A stretch of DNA of 38,463 nt from Paracoccaceae bacterium (GTDB lineage: Bacteria; Pseudomonadota; Alphaproteobacteria; Rhodobacterales; Rhodobacteraceae). Location of the stretch: the NCBI GenBank assembly GCA_007695345.1, contig REDZ01000121.1, forward strand, positions 1-38,463. The letters run 5' to 3'. Under the pieces are notes generated by a model. It ran no database searches. It saw nothing but the letters and a program-made list of their open reading frames with translations, and was not told the origin of the DNA. Within the stretch, counting starts at the first letter, position 1; each line of letters opens with the position of its first letter. A program made the position numbers and the translations under genes. Positions 18,101 to 25,536 of the stretch are shown here, piece by piece.

Positions 18101-21100
18101 GCCCCCGCGGATCAGTGCGCTGCCATTGCCGGGCGTGGCGCAGAGCTCCTCAAGCAACGCGTCAAGCGGGGCGGATTGCCCCAGCTCGATATCCAGCGTG
18201 GCGCAGGTCAGGCCCGCAATCTCGCGCGGGGCGACGCGGGCGGGACCCGCGATCATGGCCTTTTCGGGGTGACGCAGCGCTTCGCCCTCCAACGCCTGCG
18301 CGCCATTGGTGACGATGGTCATATGCACCGGCTGCGGCAGATTCTCGCTCTGCATCGCCTGGGCGAGGAACATCAGCGCGTAGAAGCCCTGTTCCAGGTT
18401 GCGATGCGCAAAGCTTGATCCGGGGCGAAAGCGTTCGCGATCCGTGACCAGCCAGAAATGCGCGATCCGCGTGGGGGTGATTCCCGCCGCTATCAGATCG
18501 GACAGCAGACGGGCATAGGCTTCGGCCCCATGCTCGGGGGCGATTGTATAGAGCGTGTCGGATTTGCGGGCATAGGTATCGCCCGCCCGCAGTTCGATCA
18601 CGCGCGCACCCGCGTCGCGCAGGGCTTTGATGACCGGGGCGGCCACACCCGCCTCATCCGCAAAGATCAGCCATGTCTCGTCCATCTGCGCCAGGTCGCG
18701 GGTGACATCGATCTCGCAATCGGCATAGGCGGGTTTCCACGCGATGCGACTGCCCCAATCGGCGATATCGGGCGTGCGCTCCAGCGCCGAGGTGTCGGGC
18801 TGCGCGCTGCCCCCCGGTTCGATGAAATAGCGCGCGCGCTGGAACGGATAGCTGGGCAGGCTGACCCGGTTGCGCCGCCCCTCGCCCCAGATCTGACCCC
18901 AGTCGAAACTGCCGCCCAGCGCCCAGATACGCGCCAGCACGCCCAGGTGATAAAGGTCATCGGCAATCTCTTCCTCGGGGTGGCGCAGGGCGGCCAGCAC
19001 CTGCTGGCCCGGCACGCTGCCATGCATCCGCGCCAGCGAGGACAGCGCCTTGCCCGGCCCCATCTCGATATAGATGCGCTCGGACCGTTCCGCGAGGGTG
19101 GTGATGCAATCGGCAAAGCGGATCGTGTGGCGCAGATGGGCGACCCAATACTCCGGGTCCATCGCCTGTTCGGCGCTCAGCACCGCACCGCTGCGATTCG
19201 AGATGATGGGAATTTGCGGCGCGTGCAGCGGGATCGATTGCAGATAGGCGCGGAAGCGTTCCAGAATTGGGTCCAGCATCCGGCTATGGGCGGCGATGTC
19301 GATGGCGATGCGCTGAGGGGCAATCTCATCGGTGCGCAGCACCGATTCCAGCCGGTCGAGCGCGGCTTGCGGGCCGGAGATCACGGTCAGCTCGGGCGCG
19401 TTCAGCGCAGCGATGTCATGGTCATCGTTCAGATAGGGCTGCAGCGCGTCCAGCGACAGCGGCACCGACAGCATCCCCCCGGCGGGTACCGTGTCGAACA
19501 ACTGCCCGCGCAGATGCACCAGCCCGATGCAATCCTCGAAGGACAGGACACCCGCCAGACAGGCGGCTGTATTCTCGCCCATCGAATGGCCGACCAGAAC
19601 GGACGGGCTGACGCCCCAGCCCATGAACATCTGCGCCAGAGCGTATTCGGTAATCATGATCAGCGGTAATTGCACCGAGGGCCGTGTCAGCGCGGCATTG
19701 GCCGCGTCGTGCTGCCCCGGCCCCGGTAGCCAGAGCGCGCGCAGGTCATAGTCCAGCCTGGGCTGCAGATAGTTCAGGCCCCGATCCATCCAGTCGGCAA
19801 AGACCGGCTCGGTTTCATACAGTTCCCGCGCCATGCCCGCATATTGCGCGCCGCCACCGGGGAACATGAAGGCGATGTCGGGATTGTCGAGTGCGGTATG
19901 GGTAAAGACACGGCGCGGGGCGTCCCCCTCCAGAAGCTCGGCCGCTTCAGCATGGGTTTCGGCCACGACGACCCGGCGCTGCGCATGCGCCATGCGCCCC
20001 TCTTTCAGCGTAAAGGCCACATCGGCCAGCGGCTGCTCGGGATCGGCGCGCAGATGTGCGGCCAGATTGGCGCTGGCGTCATTCAGCGCGGGCTTCGATC
20101 TGGCCGACAGGGTCAGGATCTGAAAGGGCCAGTCACTTTCATCCGAGGGGATGGGGGCAGGGGCCTCTTCCAGCACGACATGGGCATTGGTCCCGCCCAC
20201 GCCCAGCGAGTTGACACCGGCGCGGCGAGGGGCATCGGACGCCCAGTCGCTCAGCCGGTCATTGACGCGAAAGGGGCTGTTTTCGAAGTCTATCGCGGGA
20301 TTGGGCGCTTCATACCCCAGGCTGGGGGGCAGTTCGCGATGGTGCAGCGACTGCGCGACCTTGATCAGGCTGGCAACCCCGGCGGCCGTGTCCAGATGCC
20401 CGATATTGGTCTTGACCGATCCGATGCGGCAGAACCCGCGACGCGCGGAATCGAAGGCTTGCGTCAGGGCGGCCACCTCGATCGGGTCGCCCAGATAGGT
20501 GCCGGTGCCGTGGCATTCGATATAGCTGATGCTGTCCGCCGCAACGCCCGCGACCTGATGCGCCTCGGCAATCGCCTTGGCCTGCCCTTCGACCGAGGGG
20601 GCGAGATAGCCCGCCTTTTGCGCGCCGTCATTGTTGATCGCGCTGCCCTTGATGACGGCGATGATCTGGTCGCCATCGGCCAGTGCGTCCTCCAGCCTGC
20701 GCAGCACCACGGCGCCCGCGCCCGAGCCGAAAACAGTGCCCTGCGCGCGATGGTCGAACGCATGGCATTCGCCATCCGGCGACAGGATTTCATTCTCGCG
20801 GAACAGATAGCCGCGACCCTGCGGCAGCTCGATCGTCGCACCGCCCGCAAGCGCCATGTCGCATTCGCCTGTCAGCAGCGCCTGCACCGCATAATGCACC
20901 GCGACAAGCGAGGTCGAACATGCTGTCTGCACAGTTACGGACGGGCCGTGCAGATCGAAGATATGGCTGACGCGGGTGGACAGGAAATCCTTGTCATTTC
21001 CGGTATGGCGCAACAGGAACATGCCCACATCCTCGACCAGATGCGGGTTCGAGCAGATGTTGAAATAGAAATAGCTGCCCATGCCGCAGCCCGCGAAGAC

Positions 21101-21463
21101 CCCGATAGGCCCCGGAAAGCCGCGCGGCGGATGGCCTGCGTTCTCAAACGCTTCCCATGCGACCTCCAGGAACTGGCGGTGCTGAGGGTCAAGGATGGCG
21201 GCATCCTTGGGTGACAGGCCAAAGGCGTCGGGATCGAACTCGGCGAACCCGTCCAGGGGCGCGGCGAAGGGCACATAATTGGGGTGGCGCAGCCGCGCGG
21301 GGCTTTCGCCGGCGGCCAGAAGTTCCTCTTCGCTCAGCCGCCGGATGCTGGACCGGCCTGCGCGTAGATTGTCCCAGAACGCCGCGACCGACGCTGCGCC
21401 GGGCAGATGCGCGGCCATCCCGATTATGGCGATATCCGTGCCCATGTTCTCGGTATCACTCAT
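15134..21463 (-). CDS. Type I polyketide synthase, KS-AT-KR-DH-ACP-TE
   Basis: 2109-aa single-module PKS. KS: residues about 10-435, with Cys182 (VQTACSTSL), His318 and His356. The VQTACSTS form is typical of KS domains fed by an NRPS. AT: about 530-860, Ser627 in GHSMGE and His726 in an IAAHS segment; malonyl is the likely extender but this is not certain. KR: about 1143-1345, GGFGGIG cofactor motif, Ser1296/1298, Tyr1309, Asn1313, so active. A DH-like region follows at 1375-1640, with His1395 and Asp1564, but the usual Gln/His four residues after the Asp is Gly1568. ACP: Ser1776 in DLGGHSL. TE: about 1845-2095, with Ser1922 (GFSGGG), Asp1949 and His2078. The module predicts one extension, ketoreduction, probable dehydration and release. 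Overlaps its neighbours by 4 bases each. Confidence 0.94.
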   Translation of the reverse strand: MSDTENMGTDIAIIGMAAHLPGAASVAAFWDNLRAGRSSIRRLSEEELLAAGESPARLRHPNYVPFAAPLDGFAEFDPDAFGLSPKDAAILDPQHRQFLEVAWEAFENAGHPPRGFPGPIGVFAGCGMGSYFYFNICSNPHLVEDVGMFLLRHTGNDKDFLSTRVSHIFDLHGPSVTVQTACSTSLVAVHYAVQALLTGECDMALAGGATIELPQGRGYLFRENEILSPDGECHAFDHRAQGTVFGSGAGAVVLRRLEDALADGDQIIAVIKGSAINNDGAQKAGYLAPSVEGQAKAIAEAHQVAGVAADSISYIECHGTGTYLGDPIEVAALTQAFDSARRGFCRIGSVKTNIGHLDTAAGVASLIKVAQSLHHRELPPSLGYEAPNPAIDFENSPFRVNDRLSDWASDAPRRAGVNSLGVGGTNAHVVLEEAPAPIPSDESDWPFQILTLSARSKPALNDASANLAAHLRADPEQPLADVAFTLKEGRMAHAQRRVVVAETHAEAAELLEGDAPRRVFTHTALDNPDIAFMFPGGGAQYAGMARELYETEPVFADWMDRGLNYLQPRLDYDLRALWLPGPGQHDAANAALTRPSVQLPLIMITEYALAQMFMGWGVSPSVLVGHSMGENTAACLAGVLSFEDCIGLVHLRGQLFDTVPAGGMLSVPLSLDALQPYLNDDHDIAALNAPELTVISGPQAALDRLESVLRTDEIAPQRIAIDIAAHSRMLDPILERFRAYLQSIPLHAPQIPIISNRSGAVLSAEQAMDPEYWVAHLRHTIRFADCITTLAERSERIYIEMGPGKALSSLARMHGSVPGQQVLAALRHPEEEIADDLYHLGVLARIWALGGSFDWGQIWGEGRRNRVSLPSYPFQRARYFIEPGGSAQPDTSALERTPDIADWGSRIAWKPAYADCEIDVTRDLAQMDETWLIFADEAGVAAPVIKALRDAGARVIELRAGDTYARKSDTLYTIAPEHGAEAYARLLSDLIAAGITPTRIAHFWLVTDRERFRPGSSFAHRNLEQGFYALMFLAQAMQSENLPQPVHMTIVTNGAQALEGEALRHPEKAMIAGPARVAPREIAGLTCATLDIELGQSAPLDALLEELCATPGNGSALIRGGKRYTQVLRPAPLPDGLPDMPQGAHWVITGGFGGIGLTLAEALIGHAGAKITLIARTPLPPRADWSDWTARHGPADPTTRRILAIERLEGLGGQIHVATADVCNIDDMRHALDAARTAHGTPYGLIHAAGAINDAPLLAKSTGDVEEVLAPKLHGVQVLDALLPDGTLEVMVLFASTSTVTAPVGQIDYVAANEYLNAYARSRQGGKTRVLALNWGIWAGAGMAADAMAQRLGTAPQAPSLPCDQPLYDEMGFDAQGHRRLTARLPATHWVVDEHRTKDGTAILPGTAYLDLAAQALRAQGEQGPFTLRDLYFFRALTVPDGDARDLRASLRRTDTGYDFTLRSDVMAAGSKGYVLNAQAQLEMSAAPQPPALDLTAIAARLGQARDGAGLPSPQEAHLDFGPRWRVLTRMALGDGEGLAHLALPQDHRDDLEAGHILHPALMDLATGWAMALIPGYQGAHLWVPLSYGAVTVWRDLPAGIVSHARLRPDAEPGFASFDLTLATQEGEVVAEISRFTIKRLAQGSFADAPPIRASEIERDGPSQNAPLSPAEERLRDMLSLGITPTEGAEAFLRALSGTQSPLIVSSITPQALIAQIEAESTRASSDTRFERPDLGTEYIAPRNDIERTLTGFWQDLLGIDQIGVEDDFFDLGGHSLIAVRLFAQVKKAYGVDFPISVLFEAPTIAACAAMLAEHVGESPDTDTTVTELRPRRRFTHLVPMHEGEGGPKTPFFLVAGMFGNVLNLRHLAMLVGRDRPFYGLQARGLFGGEAPHDRIEDAAADYIAEMRQVQPDGPYALGGFSGGGITAYEIARQLEVAGERVEIVVLLDTPLPVRPSLSRMDKALIKMAEFRRKGPGYALEWWRARREWQHLQAQGPAQDSADAFHNAAIEAAFREAVSAYQVQPWDGNLVLFRPPLDRHWKVSGGRWVSAQKEFVHHDNDWTRLAPNLRVFEVPGDHDSMVLEPNVRVLAARLQNLLGEGSGRREAAE

Positions 21464-22965
21464 AATCCTGCCTCTTTACTTCGGCGTGCATCGCGCGCGG
21501 TCGGGGCCGCCTCAAGTCGGGCGCTTGCCAACAGTCCTTCTCGGCCCGGTGACGTGCGAATCTGTCGGGCATGTTCGGCCCGGTTCTTGGCGCGCTCGGC
21601 CTCTGCATGGCCCAGCAATGCGCCGGCCATCAGCCAGGTCAATGGCACCAGCGTGGCATTGGGCAGCAGATCGAACAGATTGGCCCCCAGCAAAAGCGCA
21701 ACGACCCCCACCTGCGGCGGGACCTCCGGGGCGGGCATGCGGCGGTAGTGCCACCACAACAGGAACAGGGGCAGGCACAGCAGCCCGAATGTCCCCAGAT
21801 ACCCGATCCAGCCGAATTGTCCAATGACGATCACCCACAACCCGTCTGAAATGGTTGTGTTTTCGCCTGTGATCGGGTTGTAGACCATATTGCGGCCCCA
21901 GCTTCCCCACCCGAACAAGGCCCGCTCGCTCGCGCGGTCCAGAAGCAGTTCTTCATTGAAGAAGCGGAAGGCAAGCGAGTGTGCGCGCTCGGGGTTTCGT
22001 TCTGCCAGCCAGTCGGACACCCGATAGATGTTGAAGAGTTCCGCGCCGCGCAACAAGGGATACGTGATCGCCACACAAGCAGCGCCAGTTGCGACCCTGA
22101 GTTGCATATGCGGGCCGAAAAACAGCACCAGCGGTGCCAGCGCGACAAAGATCATCTGTGGCCCGAGGCTTCTGGTCACCACCATCATGGCCGCCAGCCA
22201 GAGTGCGATCATGGCGGCCTTGGGTCTGTCCTGTGCGCTGGCCTGACGCGCGAAATGCAGCGCGGCGATGGCGGCCATCACGGCAAAGAAGGCAAGCCAC
22301 AATCCATGCGGCGTGAAGACGATGGGGCGAAACCCACCCTGCCGGATCATCTGGGCGAAAGAATGCTGAAAGAAACCGTAGATTTGCGTGTGCAATTGCG
22401 GGCTGAAGCGGAACTCCCACAGCATCGGAATCGAATAGATCAGCCCGGCGATGACCAAAGCGCGCAGAAATTCGGTCAGGGCAGATGCGCTGACAAGCAG
22501 GTTGCGGGCGAGAAAGAACGGCAAGAGGATGATCATTTGCCGGGCCAGCACAGAGATGGCGTCATATATCCGCATCCCGGGTATCGGTTCGACCTGCTCA
22601 TGCACGATCGTCAGGTTTCCGTGATGGGTTTCCCCGAACCTGAGTTGGTCGGTATTGGTCAAAACGGCCAGGATGGGGGCCATGAGCATCATCGCGAGAC
22701 ATATCTTGCCAAGCGCTGACTCTGGCAGGATGCGTATGCGCAGCCCCAGCATCGCAACGCACACGACAAAGGCGGTCAGGTTCGGCAAGGTCACCTTGTC
22801 GAATGGCGGCACCATCGGAAAGTTGAATTCCGTCGCCTCCGGCAGCAGCAGGTAGCCGCCAAGGATGGCCCAGATGAACGCGCGCTCGGGCGAGAACTTG
22901 CGAAACATCAGGATGATCGCCAGCGGCCATAGCAGCAATACGGTATAGGCGATGATATTTGGCAT
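21460..22965 (-). CDS. O-antigen ligase/polymerase-like membrane protein (Wzy/WaaL family)
   Basis: 501-aa polytopic inner-membrane protein with roughly ten or more hydrophobic segments and a large periplasmic loop (about residues 320-375, around RAHSLAFRFFNEELLL and GRNMVYNPITGENTTISDG), followed by more TM segments. This layout and the loop motifs fit the Wzy/O-antigen ligase family, which polymerises or transfers lipid-linked glycans at the periplasmic face. The C-terminal tail is charged and cytoplasmic. The stop overlaps the PKS start by 4 bases, unusual for such a gene. Wzy proteins diverge strongly, so polymerase versus ligase cannot be decided. Confidence 0.8.
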   Translation of the reverse strand: MPNIIAYTVLLLWPLAIILMFRKFSPERAFIWAILGGYLLLPEATEFNFPMVPPFDKVTLPNLTAFVVCVAMLGLRIRILPESALGKICLAMMLMAPILAVLTNTDQLRFGETHHGNLTIVHEQVEPIPGMRIYDAISVLARQMIILLPFFLARNLLVSASALTEFLRALVIAGLIYSIPMLWEFRFSPQLHTQIYGFFQHSFAQMIRQGGFRPIVFTPHGLWLAFFAVMAAIAALHFARQASAQDRPKAAMIALWLAAMMVVTRSLGPQMIFVALAPLVLFFGPHMQLRVATGAACVAITYPLLRGAELFNIYRVSDWLAERNPERAHSLAFRFFNEELLLDRASERALFGWGSWGRNMVYNPITGENTTISDGLWVIVIGQFGWIGYLGTFGLLCLPLFLLWWHYRRMPAPEVPPQVGVVALLLGANLFDLLPNATLVPLTWLMAGALLGHAEAERAKNRAEHARQIRTSPGREGLLASARLEAAPTARDARRSKEAGL

Positions 22966-22980
22966 CCTGCCGCGCCCCCG

Positions 22981-24264
22981 TCAGCCGGCTGTCGAAGCCA
23001 GCCAGATCGCGGCCAGCGTGAGTGCAAACAGCCCTCCGCCAGCGACCCAGCCAAGACGCATGCGCCGCTGTTGCGCGGGTGAAACCAGTTCCGGCAGCAC
23101 GAGTACCGGGCGCATCCCGGTTTCCCGTTCCAACTGGCGTGCGCTGCGCAGTGCGGGGCGGGCCAGTTCGAACGCAAAGGCGGCAAACAGCCCCAAGAGT
23201 GCCCCGGCGACCAGACCCATCGCAGCCGTGACCCGGAGCGACCGGGTCATTGGGTATTCGGGCGCTTCCGCGCGCTCCAGAACCTCAAAAGAGGCGCCGC
23301 GCGCATCCTCTTCCAGACGCACGGCGCCCTGCGCCGCGGCAATCTGGCTTTCGACATCGCGCAGCCGGTCGCGCAATCTGCTTTCGGTTTGTTCGAACGC
23401 GTCCAACTCTCGTTCAACCTGCGCCACGCGCTGAAAGAACGGCGTCATCTCGTCGCGTTCGGTTTCAAGCTGCGCGAGTTCGGCCTGCCGGGCGCTGATC
23501 GTTTCGCGCAACTGGGCGCGACGTCGCTGGGACACGGCCTGTTCGCTCGCGCCCGACAATTCGGCCTGGGCGGCATTGATGTCACGCCGGGTTTCCTGAA
23601 TATCGCTCGTCAGCTGGGTCATTTCCGCCTGACGCATGGCGGCATTGAAGGGCATGGCATCGAAGTTCTCGGTCGCGAATTGGCGCGACTCGGCTTCAAG
23701 CGCGCGCAGTTCCTCTTGCAGGCTCGCGCGCTCGACCTCCAGGAATTCCCGTGTCTCGCGGGCACGGGCCATGCGGCCTGCGCCCGTCTCTCGGATCACC
23801 ATGTCCGCCAGTTCATTGGCCATATCGGCGGCTTTCTGCGCCTCATCGGCGCGCGCCATCACGACAACTGAGGCAAGCGAGCCGTCCGAGGCATGTCCGA
23901 TTGTGACCGCAGCCTGAGAGATCAGGGTGACCGACTCGCGCGCCAATTCGATCCGATCCTGCGTGGGCAGGCCGGGAAACAGGTCATATCTGTCCGCGAG
24001 GCGCAGCATCGTCTCGCTGGATGTGATGCGCTGTTCAACCAGTTGCAGCAGCCGCGATTGCGCCCCGGAACTGCTGGCGCGCACGGCCTCGTCCGACACG
24101 GCGTCCACCCGGCTGGAGAGCGCTGTCACGGCCTGATAGGTGGGCGTGCTGTTCAGGGCGGCGGTGATCCCGATGATCAGACCGACGGCGGCTGCAAGGG
24201 CAATTGCACCCAAGCGCCTGCGCAGGAAATCCAACAGTTCTTCTATGCTCTGGACCGGACCCAT
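22981..24264 (-). CDS. Wzz/GumC-like polysaccharide chain-length determinant
   Basis: Polysaccharide co-polymerase of the Wzz family. I chose the ATG at 24264 (complement), giving 427 aa starting MGPVQSIEELLDFLRRR, the usual N-terminal amphipathic lead into TM1 (about 20-40); an in-frame GTG at 24294 would add ten residues. A large periplasmic part follows, with a long predicted coiled coil (about 170-310, rich in Glu, Arg, Ala, Gln heptads). Two hydrophobic segments close the protein (around MGLVAGALLGLFAAFAFEL and LGWVAGGGLFALTLAAIWL), so there is one more than in simple Wzz proteins. It normally sets glycan chain length together with a CpsD-like protein, encoded immediately upstream here. 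Confidence 0.86.
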   Translation of the reverse strand: MGPVQSIEELLDFLRRRLGAIALAAAVGLIIGITAALNSTPTYQAVTALSSRVDAVSDEAVRASSSGAQSRLLQLVEQRITSSETMLRLADRYDLFPGLPTQDRIELARESVTLISQAAVTIGHASDGSLASVVVMARADEAQKAADMANELADMVIRETGAGRMARARETREFLEVERASLQEELRALEAESRQFATENFDAMPFNAAMRQAEMTQLTSDIQETRRDINAAQAELSGASEQAVSQRRRAQLRETISARQAELAQLETERDEMTPFFQRVAQVERELDAFEQTESRLRDRLRDVESQIAAAQGAVRLEEDARGASFEVLERAEAPEYPMTRSLRVTAAMGLVAGALLGLFAAFAFELARPALRSARQLERETGMRPVLVLPELVSPAQQRRMRLGWVAGGGLFALTLAAIWLASTAG

Positions 24265-24297
24265 CGAAACTGTACTTCCATCTGAGAGACACACCGC

Positions 24298-25218
24298 CTA
24301 ATGCGCGGCGCTGCCCTGATACTGATTGAGGACCACACCCAGAAATGCGGTCTGTTCGGCAAGCAGACGCTCGCAGGCGGCAATGTCGGAAGCGCGGGTC
24401 GTCGCGCTGTCGGCAACCAGCAGCATCGCATCCAGTCCCATGCTCAGGCTGATGGCCGGTTCCCCTGCCAAGAGTGGCGGAAGGTCGCACAGGATGATGT
24501 CGGGCGCATATTCCGACCTGATCCGCGCCAGCAATCTGCTCAGGTCTTCTGCTGAAACTGATGCGATACGCTCATCATCCGAGGCAAGGGCCGGGGCGAT
24601 GGCGACAGTGTCGGTCAGACGTTGCAGGCACTCGGCGGGTACAAGCGTCCCGTCCAGCAGGTCGCCGTTGCGGTGTTGTGGTCGGGTGGCGACATAGCGA
24701 TGCAGCGCAGGTGCCGAGAGATTCAGATCCAGCGCCACGACATGCAGATCGTCCCGGCGCGCGAGGCTGGACAGCAACCCCGCCATCACAAAGCTCGCCC
24801 CGTTGCCGCGTCGGGGCGCCGCGATGCCCAGACTGACAAGCCCGCGGCTGCGAAAGGCCTGTACCAGTTGCGTGCGCAATACATCAAACCGCGACGTGAT
24901 ATCCGGGCGGCGCGCAAGCGCGTTGAACTCTTCCTGCGCCCGGTCTGTTTCAGAGGGCGCGCTGCACGAGTCCAGGGCCTGCCATCTGGCCAGCACCTCG
25001 GCTGTGCGGCGCTGTTCGCGCCGCGGCACAACACCGACCCGACGCGCGCCACGATGCCCCGAGAGCGCAAGCGCGCGGGGCGCGGCAGGTGCCGGTAATC
25101 TCGGGTCGGCCTCTGCCTCTGGGGAACGGGGCGGACCGATCAGTTTTTCAAGGCGTCTTGTGTCGACCATTCCTGCGCCTCGCTGCCGTGATCGGGCGAT
25201 TTCGGTGATTGTTTCCAC
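24298..25218 (-). CDS. CpsD/BY-kinase-like P-loop protein with degenerate Walker A
   Basis: Cytoplasmic P-loop protein of the bacterial tyrosine-kinase/CpsD/CapB family that pairs with Wzz. The fold is recognisable: FDVLRTQL near 111, Walker A at about 134-143, Walker A' (ALDLNLSAP, Asp164) and Walker B (IILCDLPPLL, Asp245). However, the Walker A reads PRRGNGASF: the invariant Lys is Ala. The C-terminus lacks the Tyr cluster that BY-kinases autophosphorylate. It is thus probably a pseudokinase or a regulator of Wzz rather than an active kinase. The open frame starts with GTG at 25218; an ATG at 25170 (MVDTRRLEKLIG), with GAGG 8 bases upstream, may be the real start. It is the first gene of the minus-strand operon. 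Confidence 0.8.
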   Translation of the reverse strand: METITEIARSRQRGAGMVDTRRLEKLIGPPRSPEAEADPRLPAPAAPRALALSGHRGARRVGVVPRREQRRTAEVLARWQALDSCSAPSETDRAQEEFNALARRPDITSRFDVLRTQLVQAFRSRGLVSLGIAAPRRGNGASFVMAGLLSSLARRDDLHVVALDLNLSAPALHRYVATRPQHRNGDLLDGTLVPAECLQRLTDTVAIAPALASDDERIASVSAEDLSRLLARIRSEYAPDIILCDLPPLLAGEPAISLSMGLDAMLLVADSATTRASDIAACERLLAEQTAFLGVVLNQYQGSAAH

Positions 25219-25307
25219 ATCGTCTCATGTAACATCTAATCACATGGTTTATCGACCAATATAAGGCGCAATGAAGGCACAACTGCGTCATGAGCCGGGT
25301 GGGCCGA

Positions 25308-25331
25308 TTTGGTCACCGCGCTCTGACCAAA
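25308..25331. promoter_or_regulatory. Operator-like dyad TTTGGTCA-N8-TGACCAAA
   Basis: Two perfect 8-base inverted arms separated by 8 bases. A related but imperfect TTGGT/ACCA arrangement occurs at about 25243-25259, closer to the operon start. The spacing and symmetry are those of a dimeric repressor site; no T run follows, so a terminator is less likely. Possible target of a regulator controlling the PKS/NRPS operon or hrpB. Confidence 0.4.
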
Positions 25332-25347
25332 GACATGGCAGGAGGAG

Positions 25348-25515
25348 ATGTCGTGTTGGGCGGATCAATACGGGTTCGCACTCACGGCCCTTGACGCCTT
25401 GCCTTGCGGCGTGCGGCACGTGTTCGGCGGAGTAGGGTCAGGGATGCCGCGGGTGACCGCAAAGCCCGTGTCCGGCGGCGCGGCCGACCCTGCGCCCCCT
25501 TGCGCGACCATGTAG
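25348..25515 (+). CDS. Doubtful small ORF with strong ribosome binding motif
   Basis: 55 codons from ATG 25348 (MSCWADQYGF...) to TAG 25513-25515, ending 21 bases before hrpB. The AGGAGG at 25340-25345 is too close (2 bases) to this ATG, but is ideally placed (7 bases) for a GTG at 25353 in another frame, which opens only 13 codons (MLGGSIRVRTHGP). The 55-aa product resembles no family I know. It may be a leader ORF, a remnant or chance. Confidence 0.15.
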   Translation: MSCWADQYGFALTALDALPCGVRHVFGGVGSGMPRVTAKPVSGGAADPAPPCATM

Positions 25516-25536
25516 CACACCGGCATAAGCGACCCC

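Larger units (their letters stand above)
25219..25536. promoter_or_regulatory. Divergent intergenic region: operon promoter side and hrpB leader
   Basis: 318 bases between the divergent CpsD-like gene and hrpB. It holds AT-richer sequence near 25220-25265, where the operon promoter must lie (TATATT and TTGGTC elements are visible on the minus strand, but no well-spaced -35/-10 pair). It also holds the dyad at 25308-25331, a strong AGGAGGAG motif at 25340-25347 and short open frames after it. No protein gene here is convincing. Confidence 0.5.

Noticed and set aside
15179-18418. A 1079-codon open frame on the plus strand across the PKS gene, with other long plus-strand frames at 9907-11463, 11623-13296, 18458-19669 and 19844-21214
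   Set aside because: They lie antisense to clearly coding NRPS/PKS domains with intact motifs, are Gln/His/Arg-rich with no domain, and are what high-GC codon bias produces on the opposite strand.
9634-21463. Siderophore biosynthesis cluster, by analogy with Atu3671-type NRPS genes
   Set aside because: A hydroxamate-like product is possible, but no TonB receptor, ABC uptake, reductase or iron regulator gene is present in the window; the neighbours are polysaccharide genes instead.
25308-25331. Rho-independent terminator
   Set aside because: The dyad lies between divergent gene starts, has a moderate stem and no T run on either strand; an operator is more likely.
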